From NCBI RefSeq assembly GCF_003111625.1, contig NZ_MZGS01000023.1, positions 1-64,000 on the forward strand: DNA of 64,000 bases, read 5' to 3'. Below the pieces are notes generated by a model, which searched no databases, was not told the DNA's origin, and saw nothing but the letters and a program-made list of their open reading frames with translations. Each line of letters begins with the position of its first letter. Positions within the stretch are counted from its first letter, which is position 1. This DNA is from Methanobrevibacter thaueri. Its GTDB lineage: Archaea; Methanobacteriota; Methanobacteria; Methanobacteriales; Methanobacteriaceae. A program made the translations under genes and the position numbers. Of this stretch, positions 1-7,488 are shown one piece after another.

Positions 1-735
1 TGGGAATTTGATTACAATTTACAAATAGGAGTAGACGAATATAAAGGAATAATCGTATCATCATCACTCACACAAAATCCAACAGACGTATTCGAACTAA
101 TACCTCAAATAGAACAAATAAAAGAAATATTTGGTGCTTTAGCACCAAATACACAAATTTCAGCCGACAATGGCTACTCAACAAACGAAAACATAGACTA
201 TCTAGTAGAAAACCACCTAGATGGCTACATATCCACACGAAAACTCTCAAGAAAACTCAAAAAAATCAATAAAAAAGATAAACCATTTGGAAAAGACAAA
301 TTCATCTTCGATCATGAAAAAAACACATATATCTGCCCAATGGGTCAGATACTTGAAAACCAAAAAAGTTACAAAAACAACTCACGAATAGCATACTGGA
401 CAAACAACTGCAAAACATGCCCAAAACACCAAGAATGCTGTGGAAAAAGATACAATAGAATCATAACCGATTATGGAAATCCAAATAAAATAAAAATGCT
501 CAGAAAAATGGAAACAGATTGGGCTCAAGAAATCTACAAAAAACGATCAAAAACAGCAGAATGGCCATTTGGAAATATAAAACAAAATCTAAAAGTAACA
601 GAATTCAACACAACTGGACTAAAAAGAACACAAACAGAAGCAAAATTACTCGCAATATCACACAATTTAAAACGAATATACAACGAAACAATACAAAACG
701 AACTCATACACCAAAACAACAAACAAAATACCTGA
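1..735 (+). CDS. IS1182-like transposase, C-terminal part (5' end outside window)
   Basis: The frame is open from base 1, so the gene starts before the window. It encodes a DDE-type transposase. Visible landmarks are the second catalytic Asp region (ISADNGYS, about residue 57), a cysteine cluster (CKTCPKHQECC) and the Glu-bearing helix (EWPFGNIKQN) near the C-terminus, an order typical of IS1182/IS4-type DDE transposases. The Lys/Asn-rich, A-rich coding differs from the housekeeping genes beside it, as expected of a mobile element. Whether the element is intact cannot be judged because its 5' half is missing. Confidence 0.85.
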   Translation, partial: WEFDYNLQIGVDEYKGIIVSSSLTQNPTDVFELIPQIEQIKEIFGALAPNTQISADNGYSTNENIDYLVENHLDGYISTRKLSRKLKKINKKDKPFGKDKFIFDHEKNTYICPMGQILENQKSYKNNSRIAYWTNNCKTCPKHQECCGKRYNRIITDYGNPNKIKMLRKMETDWAQEIYKKRSKTAEWPFGNIKQNLKVTEFNTTGLKRTQTEAKLLAISHNLKRIYNETIQNELIHQNNKQNT

Positions 736-778
736 AAATAATAAAAATTAATGCAAAAAAATTTTTAAAAAATAATTA

Positions 779-798
779 ATTTTGAGTCGCCCTCAAAA
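779..798. repeat. Short inverted repeat after the transposase
   Basis: TTTTGAG and CTCAAAA flank a five-base spacer about 45 bp after the transposase stop. This could be the right-end terminal repeat of the insertion sequence or a transcription terminator for it. The left end is outside the window, so the two cannot be told apart. Confidence 0.4.
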
Positions 799-823
799 AA
801 GAAAAAAAGAGGAAAAAATTTTA

Positions 824-979
824 TTATTTGCCTTCTTTTTCTATCCATAATAACATTGCTTCCTCGATTGCTTTTGAGTACCATCCAGTCTTGAATAACA
901 TCTTACTGGAGGCCAATCTGCGAAAATTCAAGTCAATGTCATTATTGATGCTAATTGTAACACGTCTGTTTCTAGTCAT
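824..979 (-). CDS. Small ribbon-helix-helix-like protein, 51 aa
   Basis: A 51-residue protein with a basic N-terminus and a beta-strand-like RRVTISI segment (residues 5-11), followed by two amphipathic helices (about 14-27 and 32-46, the second with WYSKAIEEAMLLWI). This is the size and layout of MetJ/Arc ribbon-helix-helix DNA-binding proteins or antitoxins. A TATA box (TTTATAAA, 1002-1009) lies about 26 nt before the ATG, so it is probably a leaderless transcript. It sits directly downstream of the insertion sequence with no toxin partner visible. The fold is inferred from the pattern; no specific family is recognised. Confidence 0.65.
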   Translation of the reverse strand: MTRNRRVTISINNDIDLNFRRLASSKMLFKTGWYSKAIEEAMLLWIEKEGK

Positions 980-1001
980 ACAAATAAATTGCATATACTA
1001 C

Positions 1002-1009
1002 TTTATAAA
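1002..1009 (-). promoter_or_regulatory. TATA box of the small RHH-like gene
   Basis: TTTATAAA centred 26 nt before the ATG at 979. There is no ribosome binding site, which fits leaderless transcription. Confidence 0.5.
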
Positions 1010-1105
1010 TCTAATGGCTTTCTCTAAAGTCATTTTGACGTGAAAACATTAAGATTGTCCTGTTAAGGAAAAAATAATAATTACTGGGAAACATTATGAA
1101 AAAAG

Positions 1106-1549
1106 TTATGCCCCATATAAAAACTCGAAATGCTTTATGCCGTCTTCCAGGTATTCGTCGGAAACCTTCCTAAAGCCCAGGCCAATGTAAAAATCAGTCA
1201 GATAGGCCTGGCCGGAAAGCCTGATTCTATCCTTGCCCAAATCACTCGTGATGAATTCGATAGCCTTTTCCATCATCATTTTCGACAATCCCCTGCCACG
1301 ATATGGCTTTTTGACAATCAATCTGCCTATTGCCATTTCATCAAATGAGACATTTTCCGGAATAATCCTTAAAACGGCAATGATTTCATCATTATCCTTT
1401 AAAAAAAGATGGTAAGAGACCTGGTCCTTGTCATCCAAGTCCTGATATACACAATCCTGCTCAACAACAAAGACTTCCAGTCTTAATTTGATTATCCCAT
1501 ACAGCTCATCAAGAGACAATTCATTGAATTTCTTCAAAAAGCAATCCAT
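1106..1549 (-). CDS. ElaA-like GNAT N-acetyltransferase
   Basis: A 147-residue GNAT-fold acetyltransferase. The N-terminal stretch with VFVVEQ, YQDLD and HLFL (about residues 26-50) is the hallmark of the ElaA subfamily, and the acetyl-CoA pyrophosphate loop is PYRGRGLS (about 82-89). The substrate is unknown for the family. It lies 11 bp downstream of the 174-aa gene on the same strand, so the two are probably co-transcribed. Length is normal for ElaA (about 150). Confidence 0.85.
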   Translation of the reverse strand: MDCFLKKFNELSLDELYGIIKLRLEVFVVEQDCVYQDLDDKDQVSYHLFLKDNDEIIAVLRIIPENVSFDEMAIGRLIVKKPYRGRGLSKMMMEKAIEFITSDLGKDRIRLSGQAYLTDFYIGLGFRKVSDEYLEDGIKHFEFLYGA

Positions 1550-1560
1550 TTTTACACCAT

Positions 1561-2064
1561 TCAGTCCAACGGAAGATGCTTGAACCTTACCTTATCCTTC
1601 AATTTCTTTAAGTCATCGGATATCAGGAATATCTTTTCACCGTCAATGAATGTCTTATAACTCCAGCCGTCACCGTATTGGGATATCACATATTCTCCCC
1701 CAATGGAATTGTCCTCAGGGATTTCATCCTCTTCGATTTCAATATTCTCTTCGATTTCAATATCTTCTGAAACCTGGTTTTTGTTGATTCTCTTAATTGA
1801 TTGGTAAAACCCTTTAAATACTGGATTTCCCAATTGTCCCTGAAAATACCATGTTAGAACATCACTGTAATTCATTCCAATGCGTGAAGCTGACTTATAC
1901 AATGAGTTTTCATTCCTATATTCATTTAGAAATAGCTGGGAATGTTTCTTCAAGCACCCATAAGAATAGTTTCCATACTTCAATTGCTCATGCATCAATC
2001 TTGATTTCAGGGAAATGTTGCGTTTCAGTAGGCTGTCCAGCATATCATTGTGATTCATCAACAT
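1561..2064 (-). CDS. Unknown protein with HTH-like region and acidic linker
   Basis: Not recognised. The longest open frame starts at 2085, but that ATG lies inside a TATA box (TTTATATG, 2083-2090), so translation more likely starts at the ATG at 2064 or 2058. The middle (SASRIGMNYSDVLTWYFQG) resembles a helix-turn-helix. It is followed by a Glu/Ile-rich acidic stretch (EDIEIEENIEIEEDE) and a compact C-terminal region with a YGDGWSYKTFIDGEK motif. It is probably the first gene of a two-gene operon with the ElaA-like acetyltransferase. Function unknown; a regulatory role is a guess. Confidence 0.65.
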   Translation of the reverse strand: MLMNHNDMLDSLLKRNISLKSRLMHEQLKYGNYSYGCLKKHSQLFLNEYRNENSLYKSASRIGMNYSDVLTWYFQGQLGNPVFKGFYQSIKRINKNQVSEDIEIEENIEIEEDEIPEDNSIGGEYVISQYGDGWSYKTFIDGEKIFLISDDLKKLKDKVRFKHLPLD

Positions 2065-2082
2065 TATTTTTGAAACTAAAAG

Positions 2083-2090
2083 CATATAAA
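2083..2090 (-). promoter_or_regulatory. TATA box overlapping an upstream ATG
   Basis: TTTATATG lies about 25 nt before the ATG at 2064. It contains the first ATG of the open frame, which argues against that codon being the start. Confidence 0.45.
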
Positions 2091-2311
2091 TCTTTAAGAA
2101 TTAATTCAACAAAAAAACCCTCCAAAATTATCCGATTATTTTGGAAACATTTAAATATAAAAAAAACATATATAATAATCGATGTGAAATTAAGTTCATA
2201 TCTAAAATTTGGACATCAGTCAACCATTTTATAATCTCCAAAATGATTCAAAATGTTCAAAGCGGAAGTAGAATACAGGCTGCTTCCACTACTCCCCCTT
2301 TTTTTAAAAAA

Positions 2312-3103
2312 TCAAACATCATCAAGAATGCTTTCATCCGCTCCGGCAATTTCAACCAAGTATTCGGCCTCGACAATGTGGAGCTTGGACGGTATTATGA
2401 TACAGTGAAGAGGGCCTCCGAAATCAAAATCAATCAGCTCGGATATCCTGCCCGCACGGACAACGACATCATTGGATCCGACACGGGCTATTCCCATTGC
2501 CAATGTGTCCTCAGTGATTAAACCCTCACGGTCCAAGTCATTTTTAATGTTCATCAGATATTCCAAACCCTGATTGACAGTCATGTAACGGTCCTTGTGG
2601 GCCTGAATATCAAGCAAAACCAAAGTGTGCAAATCCATCTTAAGATTTTCCTCAATGGCTTCATAAGGTGATTTAGGATAGAAATTATAGTCTGGGAAAG
2701 GAATGGTTGTGACTTTACCGAACTTGTAGCCCTGCAATCCTGAAATGGCAGGTGCTGAAGACAAGATTGATGACCCGTGAATAACCTCATAATCAATTCC
2801 CTTTTTAGAGCATTGAACTAAAAAATCGCTATGGGTGGTTGCAATCAACGGATCTCCACCTGTGACCAATGCCACATCGCTTGTCTTGGCCTCCTCAATG
2901 AATTTATGCTCCTCTTCAACTTCTCCTCTGACCAAGACCTCAATTTCCTGACCGACCAGCTCCTCAATAGCTTCAAAGCTTGAACCGAACAGGCGTGATG
3001 TGAAAAACTCAGCATAAATCTTATCAACATTTTTTAAACATTCCAAACCCTTAAGGGATATGTCCTTCTCATCAAATAATCCTAAACCAACTAAATAAAA
3101 CAT
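2312..3103 (-). CDS. dphB: Diphthine synthase (diphthamide biosynthesis methyltransferase)
   Basis: A 263-residue SAM-dependent methyltransferase of the tetrapyrrole-methylase fold that methylates the modified histidine of elongation factor 2 on the way to diphthamide. The N-terminal FYLVGLGLFDEKDISLKG, the SAM loop GGDPLIATTH (about 82-91) and HGSSILSSAP (about 109-118) match DphB. Length is normal (about 260). It is divergent from trm5 with only 36 bp between the start codons. No ribosome binding site is seen, so the transcript is probably leaderless. Confidence 0.95.
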   Translation of the reverse strand: MFYLVGLGLFDEKDISLKGLECLKNVDKIYAEFFTSRLFGSSFEAIEELVGQEIEVLVRGEVEEEHKFIEEAKTSDVALVTGGDPLIATTHSDFLVQCSKKGIDYEVIHGSSILSSAPAISGLQGYKFGKVTTIPFPDYNFYPKSPYEAIEENLKMDLHTLVLLDIQAHKDRYMTVNQGLEYLMNIKNDLDREGLITEDTLAMGIARVGSNDVVVRAGRISELIDFDFGGPLHCIIIPSKLHIVEAEYLVEIAGADESILDDV

Positions 3104-3139
3104 AATACTATTTATAATAATTTAAGCATAAATAACTTT
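3104..3139. promoter_or_regulatory. 36-bp divergent promoter of dphB and trm5
   Basis: Two TATA-like boxes share this gap. TATTTATAAT (about 3108-3118) sits about 26 nt before the trm5 ATG, and TTATTTATG read on the minus strand (about 3126-3134) sits about 26 nt before the dphB ATG. Neither gene has a ribosome binding site. Both transcripts are inferred to be leaderless, with polymerase footprints that must overlap. Confidence 0.55.
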
Positions 3140-4144
3140 ATGAAATGTGTGAAAGTTCCATTAAGACAATTAAATGATACCCGTATAAAATTAATGGAAA
3201 ATGGGCTAATGAATATGGAATATAGGATTAAAGCAAGCGACGAATGGGGATATATTCCAATCAATGAAGACATCGACGATTATGAGATTGTGGACATTGA
3301 ATTAGAGCCTATGAAAAAAGTTCCACACAATTTTTCTGAACTTCTCAAGGACGAATTGAGCGAGAAGGAGATTGACGGCCTGAGAACATCCTTTGACACC
3401 ATTGGGGATGTTGTTATTTTAGAGATACCTGAAGATTTGCAGGACAAAAAACTTAAAATTGGCGAAGCTGCGCTTAAATTTACAAAAAGAAAAGCCATCT
3501 ACATGAAAAAAAGCGCAGTCAAGGGCACAACACGTGTGAGGGAACTTGAATTCCTCGCAGGAGTTGACGATTCCGTGACAATCCATAAGGAACACGGAGC
3601 ACGCTTGAAGCTTGACGTGCGCAAGGTCTATTTTTCACCTAGATTGGCGACCGAGCGAAAGCGAGTGATGGAAAGCGTTGCAGACGGTGAAAGAATCCTG
3701 GACATGTTCTGTGGAATCGGACCGTTTCCTATTGTCATTGCAAAAAACAGGAATGTTGACATCACTGCAGTAGACATCAACGATGAGGCAATCAAATACC
3801 TTGATGAGAACATTGAGTTGAACAAGCTAAAGGGCAGCATAAAAACATATTGCGGAGATGTCCGTGAGGTGAGCGAATCATTTAACTCAAAGTTCGACAG
3901 GATAATCATGAATCTTCCTGGACTTGCATACACTTTCCTTGATGTTGCATTTGATTTGATTGAAGAAAATGGAATAATCAACTATTATGAGTTCTCAGAT
4001 TCATATGAACAGGGAATAGAACGATTAAATGATGCAGCAGCAAAATCTGGAAAAGAAGTAAAAATAATCAACTGCAGAAAGGTAAAATCAACATCACCTG
4101 GCGAATGGCACGTTGCCATCGACGGAAAAATAGTAAAAAAATAG
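3140..4144 (+). CDS. trm5: tRNA (guanine37-N1)-methyltransferase Trm5
   Basis: A 334-residue class I SAM methyltransferase that makes m1G37 in tRNAs and prevents frameshifting. The N-terminal D1-type domain is followed by RELEFLAG (about 134-141), SAM motif I LDMFCGIGPFPI (188-199) and the Trm5 catalytic NLPG (258-261) in place of the NPPY of other methyltransferases. The length fits an archaeal Trm5b. Convergent with the following gene, 21 bp apart. Confidence 0.95.
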   Translation: MKCVKVPLRQLNDTRIKLMENGLMNMEYRIKASDEWGYIPINEDIDDYEIVDIELEPMKKVPHNFSELLKDELSEKEIDGLRTSFDTIGDVVILEIPEDLQDKKLKIGEAALKFTKRKAIYMKKSAVKGTTRVRELEFLAGVDDSVTIHKEHGARLKLDVRKVYFSPRLATERKRVMESVADGERILDMFCGIGPFPIVIAKNRNVDITAVDINDEAIKYLDENIELNKLKGSIKTYCGDVREVSESFNSKFDRIIMNLPGLAYTFLDVAFDLIEENGIINYYEFSDSYEQGIERLNDAAAKSGKEVKIINCRKVKSTSPGEWHVAIDGKIVKK

Positions 4145-4165
4145 AAAAGAATTGAACTTTCCTAT

Positions 4166-4504
4166 CTAGAATTGGATCCTGTTACCGGTCCAATCGTCAT
4201 CATCATTAAATGCATTGAATTTCTTTTCGTCTTCAATATACTGTTCCATATCACGGTATAGTTTTACTCTGAAAATGTCCGGATAAGCAATATATAACAT
4301 GTCTCCGTTGTCACGGGTTTCTTTTACGTAAGTTTCTTCAAATTCAATGATTGTATCTTCTTCTTTGTTGAAATGATGGACCTCATTTGCACATAATATC
4401 TTGAAGTGTACAAAGTCATCTTTTAACAATTCCTTAACCAAGTCTTTTATTAAAGGTGGGTAGTCCTTACCCTTACCGCTTTTAATTTCCATATAATCCC
4501 TCAT
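4166..4504 (-). CDS. Conserved-looking hypothetical protein, 112 aa
   Basis: Not recognised. It is a charged soluble protein beginning with a basic segment (KSGKGKDYPPLIKDLVKELL), then an alternating beta-like middle (HFKILCANEVHHF, TIIEFEETYVKE) and an acidic Asp-rich C-terminal end before WTGNRIQF. It has no signal peptide or membrane segment. It stands alone between trm5 and mtnA. Coding is supported by codon use and the absence of a better frame on either strand. Confidence 0.6.
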   Translation of the reverse strand: MRDYMEIKSGKGKDYPPLIKDLVKELLKDDFVHFKILCANEVHHFNKEEDTIIEFEETYVKETRDNGDMLYIAYPDIFRVKLYRDMEQYIEDEKKFNAFNDDDDWTGNRIQF

Positions 4505-4601
4505 ATTGTCATTTAACTATTATCAAATCTTTAATTTAAAGAGTTGTAATGTTATATTTACATTTGGAATTCATTGCATAAATATTTATATATCCCACAA
4601 T

Positions 4602-5531
4602 CTAGATTGGGTCGATGATTCCCTTTTCCGTAATGATTCCGGTTATCAGTTCCTTTGGAGTTATGTCAAATGCAGGGTTGATGACCTCAGTCCCTTCAGG
4701 ACATATTCTGGCTCCGCCATAATATCTTACCTCATCACCGTCCCTCTCTTCAATGATTGTGTCATAGATTGATATCTCATTGTCAAAGGTTGAGTATGGC
4801 GCTGCCACATAGAACGGTATGTCATGATGCTTTGCGGCCAATGCCACCATGAATGATCCTACCTTGTTTACAACTCCTCCACGGGCAATTCTGTCCGCTC
4901 CGATTACGACCTTGTCAATCTTGCCCTGTGACATTAAAAATCCTGATGCCACATCCGGTATCAGCTTAACCGGAATGTTTTCCTGCTGCATTTCCCATAC
5001 GCTTAGGCTTGCCCCCTGGCCACGGGGACGGGTTTCATCGCAAATCACATTGATGTTCTTGCCGGCATCGCGTGCTGCCCTGATGACTCCTAGTGCAGTC
5101 CCATAATCCACACAGGCAAGAGCTCCTGCATTACAATGGGTCAAAATAGTGTCTCCATCGTCAATCACTTCAGCACCGTATTTTCCAATGGCTCTGTTTG
5201 TGGCCATATCCTCCTCATACATCTTAAGCGCTTCAGCCAATGCATCATCACTATCCAACACCCTGTCAACCGCCCAGAACAGATTCACGGCAGTTGGTCT
5301 TGCGGATTTGATTTCATCGGCAGCCTTGTCCAAATCGACACCTTCAATATCAGCCAAAGCCATTCCGAAAGCGGCAGAAACACCAATAGCCGGAGCACCT
5401 CTTACAGTCATGTTTTTAATTGCAACAATAACATCCTGATAGTTATCGCAATAAACATAGGACAACTCATCAGGAAGTTTTCTTTGATCAATAAGCTTTA
5501 ATTTATTATCTTCCCATTCTAGTGTTTTCAT
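4602..5531 (-). CDS. mtnA: MtnA-type methylthioribose-1-phosphate isomerase
   Basis: A 309-residue aldose-ketose isomerase of the MtnA/eIF2B-like family. Signatures are RGAPAIGV (44-51), THCNAGALA, DETRPRGQGA, GADRIARGG and the C-terminal NPAFDITP. MtnA converts methylthioribose-1-phosphate to methylthioribulose-1-phosphate; in methanogens the same enzyme type is thought also to act on 5-deoxyribose-1-phosphate. It is somewhat shorter than bacterial MtnA (about 345). The ribosome binding site is AGGTG just before the ATG. The related ribose-1,5-bisphosphate isomerase is the main alternative, but the motifs favour MtnA. Confidence 0.88.
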   Translation of the reverse strand: MKTLEWEDNKLKLIDQRKLPDELSYVYCDNYQDVIVAIKNMTVRGAPAIGVSAAFGMALADIEGVDLDKAADEIKSARPTAVNLFWAVDRVLDSDDALAEALKMYEEDMATNRAIGKYGAEVIDDGDTILTHCNAGALACVDYGTALGVIRAARDAGKNINVICDETRPRGQGASLSVWEMQQENIPVKLIPDVASGFLMSQGKIDKVVIGADRIARGGVVNKVGSFMVALAAKHHDIPFYVAAPYSTFDNEISIYDTIIEERDGDEVRYYGGARICPEGTEVINPAFDITPKELITGIITEKGIIDPI

Positions 5532-5601
5532 TTTAACACCTGATTACAAAAAAAGTATAGAAAAGCGAAAGCATAATTACATGTTAGTTTCTAATTTTTG
5601 T

Positions 5602-5630
5602 TATGCAAAAATGCATAGAGTATTTATAAT
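5602..5630 (-). promoter_or_regulatory. mtnA promoter with a dyad after the TATA box
   Basis: On the minus strand a TATA element (ATTATAAATA, about 5619-5629) is followed directly by the inverted repeat TATGCA-4-TGCATA (5602-5617). A dyad between the TATA box and the start site is a classic repressor position. The regulator is unknown. Confidence 0.45.
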
Positions 5631-5673
5631 TATGCTTCCCGTCTAATTTAATATCCAAAATTGGATTGATTAG

Positions 5674-5695
5674 AGATGTATTAAAAAATACATCT
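5674..5695 (-). terminator. Hairpin downstream of ppaC
   Basis: A perfect 9-bp stem, AGATGTATT with AATACATCT, around a 4-nt loop. It lies about 80 bp past the ppaC stop on the minus strand and before the mtnA promoter. A second small dyad (ATCCAA-2-TTGGAT, 5653-5666) follows it. Probable terminator region. Confidence 0.45.
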
Positions 5696-5777
5696 AATTA
5701 ATAGTTTTTTCAATTATCATTTATAAAGATTTACTTAAAACCTTAAAAATGCAATATTTTTTGACCCGCCAAAAAAT

Positions 5778-6698
5778 TTATGCATTTTCTGTCATGATTG
5801 GGACCACTTGTTTTTTACGGGAAACCACGCCTTCAAGCAAAACAGTATTGTCTTCCAGTTTGACGCCGTATGCCTTTTCAACGAGACATGCACTTTTACC
5901 CAAAGCGATGACCTGTGAATTGCTGTTGACAATATCAGTGATTAAAAGCATGAACAGATCCAAATCCTCTTCCTCAATTATTTTGCTCATTCCCTCTTCA
6001 AGGTCATCCTTCATTGCCATCACATCTGAGATGTCGGCGGTGTTGACCTGGTTTACAATTGACTTTACATCCTTGAAATCGATTTGCTTTGCATCCAATG
6101 CCAAAATCTCATCGATTGAAAAGCTGCTCAAGTCAGTTCCAGCCTTAAGCATTTCCAAACCGTATTCCTCATAGTCGATTCCGGCAATTTCTGCGAGTTT
6201 CGCAACAGCCAACTTATCGTCTTCGGTGGTGGTTGGGGATTTTAAAAGCAGGGTGTCTGAAATGATTGCGGATAACATCAATGTGGCAATTTCCTTAGTG
6301 ATTTCCACACCGTTTTCCTCATACAATTTACATAAGATTGTTTCAGTACAACCTACAGGCTCAAATCTTAAGAATAATGGATATGATGTTTCCAATGCTA
6401 ATTTATGATGGTCAACGACTTTTAGAATGTTTGCGTTTTCAAGGTTGTCCACTGATTCGGCAGGGGAGTTGTGGTCAACCAGAATCACATCAGCGCCATC
6501 TTCGACACCTTCCAAAAGTTCAGGGGCTTCCATGCCCAAATAATTCAAGATGAATTCTGTTTCCTTATTAATATTACCTAATCTATAAGCTTTAGCATCA
6601 GCATTTCCCAATTCATGTTCCAAGTTAGTCATTACTAAACTGGAAGTAATTGAATCACTATCTGGACTTTTATGTCCAAAAACATAAGTTTCAACCAT
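5778..6698 (-). CDS. ppaC: Manganese-dependent inorganic pyrophosphatase (DHH family II)
   Basis: A 306-residue family II pyrophosphatase that hydrolyses pyrophosphate to phosphate and pulls biosynthetic reactions forward. Metal-binding motifs are visible: FGHKSPDSDSI (7-17), VDHN, the DHH motif VDHHKL and PVGCTETIL, followed by the DHHA2 C-terminal domain ending in SRKKQVVP. Length is typical (about 305-310). The ribosome binding site is AAGAGGA. The TATA region is a 12-bp palindrome at 6732-6743. Confidence 0.95.
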   Translation of the reverse strand: MVETYVFGHKSPDSDSITSSLVMTNLEHELGNADAKAYRLGNINKETEFILNYLGMEAPELLEGVEDGADVILVDHNSPAESVDNLENANILKVVDHHKLALETSYPLFLRFEPVGCTETILCKLYEENGVEITKEIATLMLSAIISDTLLLKSPTTTEDDKLAVAKLAEIAGIDYEEYGLEMLKAGTDLSSFSIDEILALDAKQIDFKDVKSIVNQVNTADISDVMAMKDDLEEGMSKIIEEEDLDLFMLLITDIVNSNSQVIALGKSACLVEKAYGVKLEDNTVLLEGVVSRKKQVVPIMTENA

Positions 6699-6731
6699 AT
6701 TATCTGTCCTCTTAAAAAATTTATTATTTTA

Positions 6732-6776
6732 GATTATATAATCATCTAAGTAATATTTAATTTTGTAGAACAAAAT
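6732..6776. promoter_or_regulatory. Divergent control region of ppaC and the partner-switch operon
   Basis: GATTATATAATC at 6732-6743 is a perfect 12-bp palindrome and the likely TATA element of ppaC. ATTTTGT-3-ACAAAAT at 6760-6776 is a second dyad lying just upstream of the AT-rich promoter of the STAS gene, a position suited to an activator. Confidence 0.4.
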
Positions 6777-6814
6777 ATTTAAAATTAATATAACAATATT
6801 AATATAGTGATATT

Positions 6815-7114
6815 ATGAATATAGACAAAAACTATAACGACAAAGAATTAACATTAACTGTTGAAGGCCGCATTGATACGCTCACTTCTAAAGAGTTGGA
6901 AGAGGAAATTACTGCAGAAATGGGCAATTTTGACTCTTTAATACTCGATTTTGCAGATTTGGAATATATTTCAAGTGCAGGCCTTAGAGTTTTAATATCA
7001 ACACAAAAAAAATTAAAAGCAGACAATATTCCAATGATTATTAAAAACGTTACCGATTCCGTTAATGAAATATTCAGAATGTCCGGTTTTGATAAGATTC
7101 TGAAGATAGAATGA
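6815..7114 (+). CDS. STAS-domain protein, anti-sigma-factor-antagonist type (RsbV-like)
   Basis: A 99-residue single STAS domain like RsbV/SpoIIAA. The conserved loop is YISSAGLRVL (51-60), where the serine (S53/S54) is the site normally phosphorylated by a cognate HATPase kinase and dephosphorylated by a PP2C phosphatase. It is the first gene of a coupled operon; the next gene starts 4 bp inside its end (ATGA). Archaea have no sigma factors, so the final target must be something else. Confidence 0.9.
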   Translation: MNIDKNYNDKELTLTVEGRIDTLTSKELEEEITAEMGNFDSLILDFADLEYISSAGLRVLISTQKKLKADNIPMIIKNVTDSVNEIFRMSGFDKILKIE

Positions 7115-7488
7115 ACTCAATAACATTAAACCCCGATTTGCAGGAATTATACCCTCTGAATGAGTTTATTTTAGAGGAACTTCCTGAAGAAAACCTTCAA
7201 GTTAATCTAATTGTTGAAGAAATATTCGTAAATATCGTTGATTACTCAAAAACAGAGTTTATAACCGTCAATATTGAATATGAAGAGCCGACTTTGACAC
7301 TTGAATTTATTGACAATGGAATTCAGTTCAATCCCCTCTTAAAAGAGGATCCTGAAACTCCAACAACAATCGAGGACAGTCAAATCGGAGGGCTTGGAAT
7401 TTTTTTAACAAAAGAAATGGCAGATGATTTATATTATCATTATGCAAACGGTGAAAATCACTTGAAAATTATCAAAAAAGTGGAATAA
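7111..7488 (+). CDS. HATPase-domain serine kinase, anti-sigma-factor type (RsbW-like)
   Basis: A 125-residue GHKL/HATPase_c protein of the RsbW/SpoIIAB type. The N-box region (LIVEEIFVNIVDYSK, about 34-48), the G1-like FIDNGIQFNP and the G2-like IGGLGIFLTKE are all visible. It is expected to phosphorylate the STAS partner encoded upstream and to bind either that protein or an unknown target. Its stop overlaps the phosphatase start by one base (TAATG). Confidence 0.9.
   Translation: MNSITLNPDLQELYPLNEFILEELPEENLQVNLIVEEIFVNIVDYSKTEFITVNIEYEEPTLTLEFIDNGIQFNPLLKEDPETPTTIEDSQIGGLGIFLTKEMADDLYYHYANGENHLKIIKKVE

Noticed and set aside
828-1043. 71-aa plus-strand open frame
   Set aside because: It is antisense to the better-supported 51-residue gene, which has a TATA box and a DNA-binding-like composition.
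2141-2521. 126-aa plus-strand open frame
   Set aside because: It runs antisense into dphB and has no start signals or recognisable motif.
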